Shown in pieces: positions 11,705 through 23,122 of a stretch of 64,000 bases of DNA. The stretch spans positions 19,818,777 to 19,882,776 of the forward strand of contig JANJXV010000020.1 in the NCBI GenBank assembly GCA_024803745.1, written 5' to 3'. Numbering within the stretch: the stretch's first letter is position 1; every line of letters starts with the position of its first letter. The DNA comes from Megascapheus bottae. Lineage: Eukaryota > Chordata > Mammalia > Rodentia > Geomyidae. The position numbers were made by a program, and so were the translations under genes. Below the pieces are notes generated by a model. That model was given only the letters and a program-made list of their open reading frames with translations. It made no database searches and was not told the origin of the DNA.

Positions 11705-13200
11705 TCTTCAGCTTCACTTGCTCTGTCAATCTTCCCATCCCACTCCAGCTTCTTGAAACAACTTTCACAAGCTTCAATACTATTTTTCTACATGCAAATT
11801 AGTTCCATCTACCATATTCTTCCTTATTCACCCTCATAGTTGGCACTCTTGTCCCATCTGAGCCTTACTTTCCTCCCATTCATTTTTTCTTAGTGCATAA
11901 TAATTATAACAAGGAACTTACTTAATTTTCACATTTCAGATGTTTATATTATGTTTTTCTCAAAATAATCCTATTACTATCTCTTACCCTGCCCTAACTT
12001 CAATCCACTATTGAAAAGGTTCCTGTTTTAATCAGCCTTCATTCTTGAAAGTTGATAGTGCATTTTATCTTTATACTATTTAATAAAGCAAATCTTTCAA
12101 CCTTCTAATTTTGTTTCACTTTTTGTTTCTTTAGAACATGTATTACCTTCTGGTATTTTATTGTTCAACTTTTACTTGGTTTCTTCTTATAAATAGGAAT
12201 GGTTTGTAAAATCAATTTTTGTCTTCTCTGACCACTGCTAAAAGGTGTCAAATCATCGATTTAGAAGAGTTCAGTAGTAATTAAAAGACCTCAGATTCAG
12301 TAGGAAAGAGGACAATAATAGGTTTAAAGAGCCAAGAAAACTTTAGGCATAAACCCTTGTGCATTGCCAGTAGACTTGAGCATTGTATGTTCCCACTACA
12401 GCATTCCCTAAGAGGAAGAATAGAATGACAAAGTGTAACCACACCAAACTTACAATATCACAAAAATATGGATGCCAAAAAGCACAGAAAATAACTTTAT
12501 TTTTCACTTTTATTCATAATCATATGTAACTCTATGGATTTTATTTTTGTGTGTTCAATGAAGATTAAAGTGTATTTTACTTAGCTTTGTAAGACTCATG
12601 GGTCAAGTTCTTTATCAGGAAATGAGTGCATAGAAAAGAATGCCTATTCATTGTAAGTCAAATTTTACTTATTTTTGTTTTATAATGGGTTAGTTAATTT
12701 CCATCTTCCTTAGTGCCTCCCTCTGTGCATTTATAACCATCAAAAAAGCTCCTGAAAATGTACGAAGGGATGGAAGTTCATAAAAGTCTGCAATCTAGAT
12801 TCCTTATAATTGGTAGGACCTTAACTGATTTCTCTGATGAAAGTTAATCTAACCCTAAACATATTAGACATATTTTCTTCCAGCAAATGAAATGTTGATG
12901 CTCAAACTAGGACTAGGAGTTTAGCTAGAGCATATGATAAATGAAATCAGGGGAGATGAAGACAGAAACATCATATCTGGGGACACAGAGTTAGCCTAAA
13001 ATGAATATCTTCCCTCTCTTACTGTTTAGTAAATTTCTGGTTTTCCAGTTCGATAGAGTAATGAAGAAAGGAATATTAACCATTTGTTAGAGTTTTAATG
13101 ACAAGTTTGGCCTCATGTGAGATTCTTACATGTGGATATCTATGGCATTACAGAGCAGTTCCAGTAATTACTAGATGGAAAAACAGTGCTAGTAAAATGA
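11703..13200. other. Intronic stretch without recognised feature
   Basis: AT-rich with pyrimidine-rich patches at 11703-11890. No repeat family or gene could be assigned. Confidence 0.5.
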
Positions 13201-13204
13201 TGTT

Positions 13205-13440
13205 AACTTTATTTCTTTGCTTACACTGGTTTCCTTGCATTTTTGGAGCAGTATGATCTTTTCCTTAATTGTACAGCCTTTCATTAATGCACCAGTGAGG
13301 ATGATAGAACACAATTCATTTCTGTAATTGCAACTCGCCTGTCATCCACAACTTAGGAAAACAGCAAATCCCACAGCGTGAGTCCACATTATGCAACCTG
13401 GGGCTGGCATTTAAAGGAGTTCTTTTTCATTGGAAATATA
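13205..13440. promoter_or_regulatory. Candidate conserved noncoding block
   Basis: A complex, non-repeat stretch with homeodomain-type cores (TTCATTAATGCA, TGTAATTGCAA) and retained CpGs (ACTCGCC, CAGCGTG). It lies between AT-rich filler on both sides. Regulatory function is inferred from composition only. Confidence 0.25.
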
Positions 13441-13724
13441 TTAACTCTAATCCTTTTAAGTGCATAAGTAATGCCTGGTAAATCTATACTATACAAATAT
13501 AAAATCTGTTTTCTAACCTCAGTAATTTTACTAAAGAAGTTAATTAATTTAGGGTAGCAATTAATTTGTCAATGTAGACATTTAGAAACTTATTATCAAG
13601 CATGAGGTAGTACCCGAAAATGTAATAACATCACAAAGTTATGCAATGTACATGATTGTAGTCTGATTTCTCTAGTTCTTCATTGAGGAAGAAGCAAAAA
13701 TCACACCAAAGTTTAGTATGTTTC

Positions 13725-14070
13725 AATAGTAAACATTTATTTTCTTACAAATCTTAACAGTCGGGCTCTGACAATGGCTTGGTAATTCTCAGTCTCTACA
13801 AAGATAGCGGTGGTGTTGTGGACAACTGCTTGGATCAACTCAAAGCAGGGTTATGCCTAGAGACTTATACTACTAGCAGTGCCAACTTCCTTGCCAATTC
13901 TTTCTGGGGCATCCACTTCTAATACTATTATACTGCTACAGGTACATTGTAAAGCTCAACATGGGATAAGGATTGTAAAGCTAGATACATTTCTTCCTTT
14001 CACAGATGAAAGACATAGTCTCGTGCTATGAGGTGCTTTGTGTTAGCCCACAAAGCACTTTGAAACAAAA
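13725..14070. other. Possible ancient LTR-type repeat
   Basis: The opening (AAACATTTATTTTCTTACAA then GTCGGGCTCTGACAATGGCT) has the feel of an antisense MaLR/ERVL-type LTR, where a 'tttattttctcacag' block precedes a GC-rich part. No second LTR or coding region is visible and the assignment is weak. Confidence 0.2.
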
Positions 14071-14499
14071 CTGTTGTTTCCTGATGCTCTTGATTCAAGT
14101 GTGTCTGTACGTATAAATTTGTAAATAGATTAAATTTACCCAATACTCATCATCAAAGATCATTTAATTTTATGAATAGTTGATATTTGCTCTGTTAAAT
14201 AAACATAATTGGCAATCAGCATATAAGGTGTGTTCTTATTTAGTTCCTCATCACATAGTATATGGGTCAGAATTCTGTCAGTATTAGGAACAGAATACTA
14301 TTTTTATTTTCTTTGCCTCCAATGTGTTATAGTCCTGGCTTATTTCCCCCCTTATGTGATGTGATTGGTCTTATCGCATTGCATAGTACGTTGTACATGT
14401 CTCCTATATCTCTTGCATTCTCAGCTTTTTGACTTTATCTCTTACTCTAGTCATGTCATCATTAAGCCAATGCCCCTACACCCACCTAATTTCATATCA

Positions 14500-14790
14500 A
14501 CCAATGTTTATTGAGCCTGAGCTGAGTCGTGGTTCTGAAAGTGCTTATGCCAAATAGTAAGATCAATTAGAAATGCCTCTTTCTTCACAGATGGCAAGAG
14601 GGTAAACCAGATTTATTGGGAATAAGCATGGACCTAGGAGATAAAATGATGTGGAAAAGGCATTTATAATAGAGTGCAAAGAATAATGATGAAGCACAAT
14701 TTAACCTGAGGCTCTTATATTTTATATGGGGTGGGGGAAGGAAGAGAATCCTTTAAATAAAATACTGTTTGAATTTTACCAAGATGTAAA
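14500..14790 (+). mobile_element. L2 LINE 3' fragment
   Basis: CAACCAATGTTTATTGAGCC followed by a gap-rich match to the L2 3' region (AAATAGTAAGATCAATTAGA, then CCTCTTTCTTCACAGATGGC, then GAGATAAAATGATGTGGAAA). Ancient and strongly diverged. Confidence 0.45.
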
Positions 14791-14924
14791 GACATGGTTG
14801 GTTTTGTATATTTATAGTAGTTAAATGTGGTGGGACTTTGTGGGTTGGGAAGTTATATTTCACTGGTGAATAGGTAGCGATCCAGGTTGGGATTAATTGT
14901 TCCACCATTTGTTATTCATTTTCT

Positions 14925-15243
14925 TTAATTTATTTTTTTCATTTTATTTTTTATTATCGAGGTAATTTATAGAGGGGTTGCCTTTACATTTGCCAGATAG
15001 TATGTGCATTACTTCTCACACATTGATACCCCTTCTCATGTTTTTGTCCCCATTTCCCTCCCCCTACCCCCTCCCAATCATCTTGTTTCCCCCCCTTCCC
15101 TATCTTATTTCAAATAAACAAATAAACCAGGTAACATACCAGGTAACAAAGTCAGATACAGTAACAATATGAAATTAACCAAAGGGCAACAAAGTAGAAG
15201 AGAAATAGCATGGTACATTAAGAATAGCAATCACTCAAGATAA
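14925..15243 (-). mobile_element. LINE-1 3' UTR, antisense, 5' truncated
   Basis: The minus strand reads the lineage L1 3' UTR with a G-rich purine tract (C-rich at 15045-15102) and A-tail (T-rich at 14925-14955). A 64-codon open frame on the plus strand here is an artefact of the UTR, and the same artefact recurs at 5192 and 57182. Confidence 0.82.
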
Positions 15244-15659
15244 AAAAAGAGTTGCTTATGCTCTGTGATCAGGCTATTTTTCATCTGTCTGGTATCTTTG
15301 CCATTGGATAAATATGTAACCCTAGATAGGTCACTTCATCTTGGTTTTCTTGCAGGTAAAATGGAAATCTTACTTGTCTCTTGACTCACTTGCTGAGAGG
15401 AAACACAAAGCATTTATTTGTTTCAATGTTGCACTCTGAGTTTTCAAGAATTATTAATTCTCACCATTTTCATTACCTTTTGTCCTAAAGATTTTACTAT
15501 TCATTCCGTATTCTGGAGGAATGTCTTTCTTGTATAAACAACAGGTGACAAACCTAGACTTATGCAGTTCATCTCACTGGTGATCAGCATTAATTTTCAA
15601 TTGTTCAAGGCAGTACAATTGTTCAAAGCAAAATAATGTAGGGAGAGCTCTAGCTTGAA

Positions 15660-15880
15660 TAGAATATGGCCATTCATTGGGTAAATACATTCTGAGACTT
15701 ACTGTGTGCCAAATACTAAACAGAGTTCCTACACATATGGATTGTATTACATATAATAAGCTACCACTTGGGAGGAACAAGTTGGAGGGTCTTGGTTTGA
15801 AGCCATTGTGGGGAAAACACTTAATGAAACTGAGCATGGTAGGCTCTCTGGGTCAGCCCACAGAGGAAGCAGTTAGGAAG
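15660..15880 (+). mobile_element. Possible L2 LINE fragment
   Basis: CCATTCATTGGGTAAATACA followed by TTACTGTGTGCCAAATACTA matches the common L2 motif 'attcaacaaatatttactgagcacctactgtgtgccaggcactg'. The remainder is too diverged to place. Confidence 0.4.
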
Positions 15881-15937
15881 ATTGCGTTTTGATGATAGTC
15901 TTGGCATTAAGACTCTGAAAAAAAAGTAAAAGCAAAA

Positions 15938-16030
15938 GGACTGAGGATGGGGCTCAAGTGGAAGAATGTTTACATACCAAGCAGAGCACCCTGAATTTAA
16001 CCCCTAGTATGGACACTGGCTAAATAAACT
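15938..16030 (+). mobile_element. ID/dID-type tRNA-derived SINE
   Basis: GGGGCTCAAGTGGAAGAATG, then TACCAAGCAGAGCACCCTGA, then TTTAACCCCTAGTATGG follow the A-box and B-box layout of an ID-like unit. It has an A-poor end and no clear duplication. Confidence 0.6.
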
Positions 16031-16235
16031 TTAATTATCAGTTGACTGCTGGTCTGCTGAAAAGAAAGCATGCAAATTAGGAAGGTCCCTTGCTTGCATG
16101 CTTGCACTTAGGCAATTACTAGAGGATGATAGTGCCATTGATACCTTTCTCAGAAGAGGCTAAAGAAAAGGGCTGGAGCCTGAGTGTTGTCAATTATTTC
16201 TTTACAAATATGCATATTAGCATATGCACCTTTTT

Positions 16236-16312
16236 TGGGGGGGCAGTCGAGGAGCTTGAGCTCGAACCCGGGTCTAGCACTCTACCGCTAGGCCAAATTC
16301 CCGGCCCAACAC
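16236..16312 (-). mobile_element. Internally deleted IDL-Geo SINE
   Basis: The minus strand starts GGGCCGGGAATTTGGCCTAG. The ID-like part runs only to the B-box (GGGTTCGAGCTC) and is fused directly to the end of the Geo half and a short T-run. The flanks ATGCACCTTTTT (16224-16235) and ATGCATCTTTTT (16313-16324) are a likely target-site duplication with one mismatch. The intact CpGs (CCCGGG, TTCGAG) suggest a fairly recent event. Confidence 0.75.
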
Positions 16313-16831
16313 ATGCATCTTTTTAATGGAAATATTAAATTATTTTTGTGACACATTTTCTCCATCAAGAAACTTGAAGAACAAACTCCTTATTCTGACC
16401 TGATTACATAGCTGAGTTTTGGGTTGGTAACTATCATTATTAGATGGCAGAACAAGAGATAATTTCCTTAATGGCTTCAAGAACAAGAGACTTATTTTCT
16501 CTTTGAGTAGTCATGTGATTTGAGTTCATGATACCTAAAAGTAATTTTAGTTTGAGTGAATATTATTCAGAAAGTTCTCATCCTCAGTCTAATCTCTTAT
16601 CAAATGCCATAATTGTGCTGTTTTGACACTAATCCTGCTTGTTAATTCAGCTAATTCAATAATAAACATTCAAGGACAGTCTAATGTAATGAACATAATA
16701 AAAGGGTAGGTTTTGAATGCTAGTGATTTCTTAGAAGAGGCAACTCCTTGAGTTTACAGGGGGCTGGGATAGCTTCCTTCTTGAGAGGAGAGCTAAAGTC
16801 AGTCATTTTAAATATCACTCTAAATTTGATT

Positions 16832-17250
16832 ACCAGTAGCAGTACTCAAAGCTACTTGGGATGCTAAGAACAGAAGATTGAGGTTCAAGGTCAGCCTCAA
16901 CAGAAAATATCTGAATGTACAACTTGACAAATTGGCAAGGGCCAGTTATCCCAAGCTATGCAATAGCCTGAGGTTGAGAGGATCGCATTACTAGGCATGC
17001 CCAGAAAGTATAGTCCACCAATCTGTCACCACAAAGGGAAACTTGTATGTGATGCTACTTGCCTGGGATCTCAACGATGGTAACACTCAGTGTAGGCAAA
17101 TCAAGTCTGAGGCATGGACCAAGATGGGAATGAAGAGTCTATCTTAAAAATAATCAGTGAAAAACACGACTGCAGCCTTGGCTCAGCATTTTCACACTAG
17201 ATTAGCAAGCATGAAGTCTAGAAATATTCTGCAAACGTCTGCCCCACAAT
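16832..17250 (+). mobile_element. B1-B1-dID composite SINE, old
   Basis: There are two successive 7SL-like blocks (GCTACTTGGGATGCTAAGAA with GGTTCAAGGTCAGCCTCAAC, then CTACTTGCCTGGGATCTCAA with CTATCTTAAAAATAATCAG). They are followed by a tRNA-like piece (CTTGGCTCAGC, then TTAGCAAGCATGAAGTCT). The element ends in a (CA)n tract. Confidence 0.55.
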
Positions 17251-17256
17251 CAATCA

Positions 17257-17258
<2 letters not shown>

Positions 17259-17309
<51 letters not shown>
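17259..17309. repeat. (CA)n microsatellite
   Basis: About 25 uninterrupted AC units at the 3' end of an old composite SINE. Confidence 0.97.
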
Positions 17310-17311
<2 letters not shown>

Positions 17312-17399
17312 GTGTTCTATTCAGAGGGAAGCCTTGTGCTTAAATTCAGAACTGTCTAGGAGGAAGTCAGTATATGGGAAGTTTACAGTGTGAGCAGGT

Positions 17400-17745
17400 A
17401 GAATTGACAGCTTGGAGTCAAGTCATGAAAGGCTGTTATGCATATAGTCTAAGAGCAGTGGGTTTTGGTAGAAATGTTTTGTATGTGAATACTTGCATTT
17501 TGACAATTTTATTCTGATGAAAGTATGGAAAAGGAATGTGAGACAAGCGGGATTAAAGCCAAGGAACGAAGTCAGGAGCCCATATTTGCCAAAGAAATAA
17601 TAGTCTAAACTACTTTAGTGTTCATGGGCTTAAGGGAAGTAGATTACTTTCAGATAGTGGGAAGATAAATGCACTAGGATTTAGTGATTCATTCTGTGAA
17701 GAAGGAGCGGAAGCTGGTAGGTATCTGTCTTGGTCAACTGGTTGT
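17400..17745 (+). mobile_element. Possible L2 LINE 3' fragment
   Basis: GTCATGAAAGGCTGTTATGC, then AAGAGCAGTGGGTTTTGGTA and a GACAATTTTATTCTGATG-like block, follow the order of the L2 3' consensus ('gccttgtaggccatggtaaggagtttgg ... gacatgatctgattt'). Very diverged. Confidence 0.35.
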
Positions 17746-17989
17746 GTTAAGCTGTGCAATTAGTAGACAACAAAATTTAGAAACAAAAATGCTCTAGTAA
17801 TGAACAAAAAGTGATCTAATGCAAAGCATGCCTTTGTTCACTTTTATCACAAACAAAGAAAATGAAAAATACACAAAGCAATTAGATCAGCCAAACAATC
17901 TACTCTGTTTTTGCATTGGTCCAATGTTGAGAATAGTATTCTGTAGTTTGAAATTTGAATATTGAATACCATTATAGGCTTGGTTGGAT

Positions 17990-18300
17990 ATGTGAGCTTT
18001 CTCCCTCAAGCTGACAGATTTCGTTGTCTGTGCTGACTGAGGCAATTTAGAGGGATGGACTGAATTATTTTCCTACCCACCACTTCTGTTTATACAGAAA
18101 TTACACTTGACTGTCATGACACTAATCATGGCAGAGCAGACCAAATTCAGCTCCCCTGCTGATGAACTTGGCCAGTAAGCCATTCATGAATGACAGGTGC
18201 TCCTGTTCCTGCTTTCTTTCCCTCCCACCTCCCTTAAACATATCCACATTTTATAACCACCCTCCTTTATACTCCCACATCAATGTCCGTTCAAAGGAAA
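17990..18300. promoter_or_regulatory. Candidate conserved noncoding block
   Basis: Non-repeat, higher-complexity sequence containing CATTCATGAATGACAGGTGC (homeodomain-type palindrome next to an E-box CAGGTG) and CCACCACTTCTG. No repeat family was recognised. Function is not demonstrated. Confidence 0.2.
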
Positions 18301-19375
18301 TGCCAGGGAAGGTTTGTGTGATTCAGACACAGCTTGCATTTAGCTCTCTGTCCTTTCATTCTCTCTCTGCAGAAATCCAAGGCCAGCAGAGTTCCGAGCC
18401 AAGGGTTAGGTTATTAACTTTGTTTGTGTCCTGGACCTTTATGGAAGTTTAATAAGTCAATGTACTCCATTCAGAACCTATTTTTTAATATATTGCATAA
18501 AATGCATAAGATTGCAAAAGAAACTAATTATAGTGAAAGGCATTTATCAAAATATTAGGGAAAATGTTTCTGGTAGTGTAATCTATAGTACTCATTTTAC
18601 AATTCATTCAATTTAAAGCTCTAGCAGGGAATTTAAAAATGTAAGTTTCAACTAGAGGTCAGCTTTAATAAGATGTTTGAGATATTTACAACTCTAATAT
18701 AATAAGACAATATCTCTAATTTTCACTGGTGACAAGATTTATGGATATGTTAAAATTATTATTAGTTTTGGACTATATGAGAATCGAAAGAAAGTCTAAA
18801 TTTTGGAGTTCAGTGAAGTTGTATTTTTCCACATCCCAACTATAAAGGTCCAGTTATAAAGACCTGTGATGAAGGAATATCTTTAAGGCTTTTATGCATG
18901 ACAGTTATCCACAATGCTAATTAAATGCATATTTATAGGTGTCCTCCTAAGATATCTGTGTGGTGGGTCCAAGAAGACAAATTGCAAACATGAACTAAGG
19001 TAATTCTCATAGATGATGTCCCAAAACCATCACCGAGAATACACACTTAAGATAACAAAAAAGATGCAGAAACACATTTTGTGGGTGGTATAGCTTTTAG
19101 TGGCTCATTACCTTTCTATCAATATTCCAACTTTTGTATAATTTCAATAATTAGTATTGTTATTGATGTTATTATATATAAGTTATGACATAGAAATTAT
19201 ATACAGATAGACGGCTTGAATTATGTATAATATGTTACAGGAAATCTTTATTATAGAAAGAGTGAATTATTATTTTTTACATTAACATTTTTTCTCTGAA
19301 GGATACATTATTTTGATAAAGAGAATCCTTAGCATGTTTGACAAAATATTGCTAAAGCATGGCAAGGAGCAGTAA
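18301..19375. other. Intronic stretch without recognised feature
   Basis: AT-rich sequence with no assignable repeat or gene. Confidence 0.5.
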
Positions 19376-19660
19376 TCATAAATTTAGTGCACTGGAGTCC
19401 TGTGACATTGAAATCATTTCAGTAATTTTACAGTACATTTGAATTGCGGCACCATTCATCCGCTGCGTTTCCATTAACTTTGCTTCAAATCTCTCCGTCC
19501 ACACAGAAGCACCAGGGTCAAGTTTCCCCTTCATGCTTAGAGACCCGGCTGGAATCACAATGCTGTAGGAGATAATTGTGATTAATTAAAGCATTCCTAT
19601 CAGGCTGGGTTTTGTTTTAATGCATATTGAACATGTTCATAATCTTGGTTGTCTGCATTA
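19376..19660. promoter_or_regulatory. Candidate conserved enhancer-like block
   Basis: This is the most enhancer-like non-repeat stretch in the window. It is CpG-retaining and complex (TTGCGGCACCATTCATCCGC then TGCGTTTCC), and is followed by a homeodomain cluster TAATTGTGATTAATTAAAG at about 19574. The palindrome GAACATGTTC at 19629-19638 fits a p53-family half site (RRRCATGYYY). An open frame of 60 codons on the minus strand (19376-19558) shows no recognisable domain. Conservation cannot be tested here. Confidence 0.35.
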
Positions 19661-20395
19661 TTGGAGAAGAAAAAAAATAAAACAAGGGAGTACTGTTCTT
19701 TGAGGCTTCCCAGTTCTCTGGGGATTTCCCTATGTCATTGAACAGTCTGTTTGATTGGCTGATGCCTTAAAAAAAAAAGTGAGGGAGAACAATATTATAA
19801 CACGTTGCAGAGCAGACTCATTATTGTCAAATTAGATTCACTGACCTTCACTGCCATTTACCAGGAAGAAACAGGCAGCATATCAAGGAGAATTCTCAGC
19901 CAGGGCATCTATACAAAGCACCCCTCCATAGCACCTGCCCACACAAGTATGGTTGAAAGACATCGGCTTGGTTTTTTGTTGTTGTTGTTTATTTGTTTTT
20001 TAACTTTAGCAGAATTAAATGCTATGATGCACAGATTTAAGTGAGTGATGTATATAGAAAATGATCAACGTATGTTTTTATTATTGATATAAATTATATC
20101 CACATGCGTAACCCTCATTCCCCACACATGCTATTTGCAAATAAAGAACACATTAATTTATAGGGGGAAACACTAGTTTATAGGGGGGGAAAAGGCTGTT
20201 TCATATATTCCAGCATTGTTGCTCTGCTCACAGTCTGTAGATCGGCTACAAAATTGTATGTCTTTTGTCAGCCAGATGAATATTTTATTTTATTCCCTGT
20301 TCCATATTATTTTTGCTTTTTATTCAGTATAAGGTAGATGTGTACCTTTAGTACAATTTCCATTCATTCACCTACTGTCTCAAGTCTGTTTTGTA
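19661..20395. other. Intronic stretch without recognised feature
   Basis: No recognised repeat or gene. It includes a short (GTT)n-like run near 19975. Confidence 0.45.
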
Positions 20396-20396
20396 G

Positions 20397-20625
20397 TATC
20401 ACAAAATATCACCAGCTGGGTAATTTATGAAGAAAAGATGTTTATTTCATAGTAAGAGACTTGGAACAAAGTCTGTAGACAAGGGCCAGTGTTTGGTAAT
20501 AGCTTTTATGCCATAGGGAAGGTGGAAGAGGAGGGGCTGTGGAGTGTGTGAGTACACAGGGGAGAAGGAGAGGAGGGGCTTGAGCTCATTCTGTATTCTA
20601 TTATTTCCTCTGGGGATACCTCACA
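20397..20625 (-). mobile_element. Possible MaLR-type LTR fragment, antisense
   Basis: CCAGCTGGGTAATTTATGAA followed by GAAAAGATGTTTATTTCATA resembles the antisense MaLR (MST/MLT1 group) LTR motif 'ctgggtaatttataaagaaaagaggttta'. This is a decayed, non-coding solo fragment of an old endogenous element. No internal region is visible. Confidence 0.35.
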
Positions 20626-20763
20626 CTTGATTTGTAGTTCTTATTCTCTTATAAAAAGCAAACTAAAACAAATAACCAAATCAAAATTTCCTGGATGCAG
20701 GATTGTTTTGAAACCAAACTTTCTATCAGTATATTTTGTGACTAACAGAGTTCCTTATAATTA

Positions 20764-20766
20764 TTT

Positions 20767-20821
<55 letters not shown>

Positions 20822-20826
20822 CTCTT
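20764..20826. repeat. (TTTC)n microsatellite
   Basis: About 15 TTTC units. It forms the expanded tail of the antisense Geo-type SINE that follows. Confidence 0.97.
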
Positions 20827-20847
20827 TTGTTTTTATTTTTTATTTTT

Positions 20848-20946
20848 TTGTCAATTGAGGAGCTTGAACTCTGGGTCTCGGCATTGTCCCTGAGCTCTTC
20901 AGCTCAAGGCTATTGCTCTACATCTTGCGTCACAGTGCCACTTCCT
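20848..20946 (-). mobile_element. Geo-ending SINE, antisense, 5' truncated
   Basis: The minus strand reads the right half of a B1-Geo type element (GTGGCACTGTGACGCAAG, GAGCTGAAGAGCTCAGGGAC, then AGAGTTCAAGCTCCTC), with the TTTC array as its A-rich tail. The 7SL half is missing. Confidence 0.7.
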
Positions 20947-21240
20947 CTTTATTTATTTTTTACAATATATAACTAAAAAGAATAAACAAACTCTCTATTT
21001 TCCCAATCAAGGAATACCCCTTTAAAAACCACTGGACTCTCTATCGGTTTTGAGGTTGCTTGATTTAGAAGCTGCTAAAATTAGAAATACTCAGGTCACA
21101 ACAAATTTCACTTTTCAATCTATACTGTAACATGTAATAGGTAACGTTTTGGAATATTTCATAAAGCAGTGCAGAGATTGTGTATTCATCCTAGCTTCCC
21201 TTTTCTCAGTAGAAGTTGAATACTAAAAATCTGAATTCGA

Positions 21241-21556
21241 GCCAGGCGCTGGTGGCTCATGCCTATAATACTTGTTACTCAGGAAGCTGAGAGCTAAGAG
21301 TCATGATTCAAATTGAACCTAGGCAGTAAAGAGTATCAGACTCTTATCTCCAATTAATGATTAAAAAAAAAAGGAAAAAAAAAAGTGGGGCTGTGGGTCA
21401 AAGCAGGAGGACACTAGCCTGGTCTTGAAGAGAAAAGCTCAAGGATAACACCCAGGCTGACTTCAAGCCCCATTACCGACATAAAAAAGAAAAGATAAAA
21501 AAAAAAGAAAAGAAAGAAAGTGAGAGAGAGAGAAAGAGAAAAAGAGAAAAAAAAGA
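21241..21556 (+). mobile_element. B1-Geo composite SINE with A-rich tail
   Basis: The 7SL-like left half is GCCAGGCGCTGGTGGCTCAT through a TCTCCAATTAATGATT linker. The Geo-like right half is GTGGGGCTGTGGGTCAAAGC through TTCAAGCCCCATTACCG. The long A/AG-rich tail runs 21481-21556. Confidence 0.85.
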
Positions 21557-21844
21557 ATCTGATTTGGTCAGGGATTCCATTTCAACAAAAAAGGGAGGGT
21601 ACAGTGAAGAAAAGTCTATGAAAAAGTATTATAGGATATATAACTAGGAGAACCATGGTCTCTGCTATCCGAAATAAAAATTAAGATCATATCTCTAAAA
21701 TAATCATAGCAGAAAGGGCTGAAGTTGTGAGCGGGGCAGCAGAGTGCTTGCCTAATCAGTGTGAATGTTCATAGCCAGCGCTGAAAAAAAAATCCACTTG
21801 GGAACTTGGGATCTTGCTACATTTCATCTCCCATGGATTAACCA

Positions 21845-21873
21845 GTTATTGGGTAAATATATATATATATATA
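21845..21873. repeat. Short (TA)n repeat
   Basis: About 9-10 TA units within AT-rich DNA. Confidence 0.8.
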
Positions 21874-22660
21874 AATCCATGAATAAGGCAGCATTTGTCT
21901 CCCTAAAAATGTGCCCTATGCCTCTAACTTGGACTCAGTTTTCCTATTTGGAAACCAAAGAGACCAATAGTCATTTTTTTCCCTTTTGGTTGTGATGACT
22001 AAGTTGAATTGTTCTGATAAAGCAGACATCAACGAGCTGGGCCCCTGAGAGAGCTGAACTAATGTCACCCAGTGCTACTACTTTCAAAGACATTCTGACT
22101 TTGATTTTCTTTGTAAGTTCCACAGATAGATTGATGTCTGTATTTCCTCTCCTATAGGAGAGGTTCCACTTGCAACATGAGTAATAGTGATTCAAAAACT
22201 AAGATGTGTCACAAAAATATATTATGGAAAAGCAAATGAGGTTTCTGGGTTTTATGTTTATATTATGTATAGAAATTATAAAAGAATTTAAAAAGGAATA
22301 AAACAGAACCTGCAAATATTATGTTGGTTTAATACATTATATTCTACTTGGTCTCAGAATCTGTTTATGTCTCCTACTCCTCTGTAGATTCTATGGCTTT
22401 CAAAGAACATGCACTGTATTTAGTATCAGAAAGAAGTCACTAAGTAAGCATCTGGTAATTTTGTTTGATAAGTTCAAAGGAGAAGAAGCCTTTTTTTATT
22501 CATAGTCCTGTGTTCTTACTTTAAGAATCAGATGTTTGACTCTTGGGTAGGATCTTGGTAACAGAACCCTGTGTCCATAAAACATGGAGAATCCTGAAGG
22601 ATAAGGAAACAGGAATTTTGTCAATATTTCCTTTTAGAAATGTCCAATTGGTTCTGTGTG
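21874..22660. other. Intronic stretch without recognised feature
   Basis: No assignable repeat or gene. Confidence 0.45.
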
Positions 22661-22692
22661 TGAGACAGAGAGAGGGAAAGGGAGAGGGAGAA

Positions 22693-22761
<69 letters not shown>
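22661..22761. repeat. (GA)n microsatellite
   Basis: An imperfect purine start (22661-22696) followed by a pure (GA)n run of more than 30 units. It is probably the expanded A-rich tail of the antisense B1-type SINE beside it. The ~107 and ~112 codon frames across it are artefacts. Confidence 0.97.
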
Positions 22762-22762
<1 letters not shown>

Positions 22763-22769
22763 ACATTTC

Positions 22770-22920
22770 ACTTCTTGATTTTTGTTGGTTAATTGGAGAT
22801 AAGATTCTCACAAATTTCTGGCCTTGGCTAGCTTCAAACTGCAATCATTGGGTTTCAGATTCCAGTCTCCTGCAAAGCTAGAATTACAAGTGTGAGCTAC
22901 TTGTATTCCATCTGGCTTTC
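22770..22920 (-). mobile_element. B1-type SINE half, antisense
   Basis: The minus strand has the 7SL-like order: AGCTCACACTTGTAATTCTA, GCTTTGCAGGAGACTGGAAT, then TTTGAAGCTAGCCAAGGCCA, followed by the ATCTCCAATTAACCAAC linker. The Geo half is replaced by the GA tract. Confidence 0.7.
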
Positions 22921-22929
22921 AGACTGATT

Positions 22930-23122
22930 ATTGTTTTGCCAGTCCTGGGGCTTGAACTCAGGGCCTACGCACTGTCCTTGGGCTTTTTCCTCAAGGCTAA
23001 CGTTCTACCACTTGAGCCATAGCACCATTTCCTGCTTTTCTATGCATGTGGTACTAAGGAATCCCTAGCAGGTCTTCCTGCATGTTAAGAAAGCTCTCTA
23101 CCACGAGGCCAAACTCCCAGCC
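22930..23122 (-). mobile_element. IDL-Geo SINE, antisense
   Basis: The minus strand begins GGCTGGGAGTTTGGCCTCGT and runs through the left half and linker to the Geo part (GTGCTATGGCTCAAGTGGTA, ending CAGGACTGGC-like). The B-box region is altered (CTAGGGATTCC). Confidence 0.85.

Noticed and set aside
22521..22881. Open frames of 107 and 112 codons over the GA array
   Set aside because: Leu-Ser or Arg-Glu runs produced by (GA)n; no gene.
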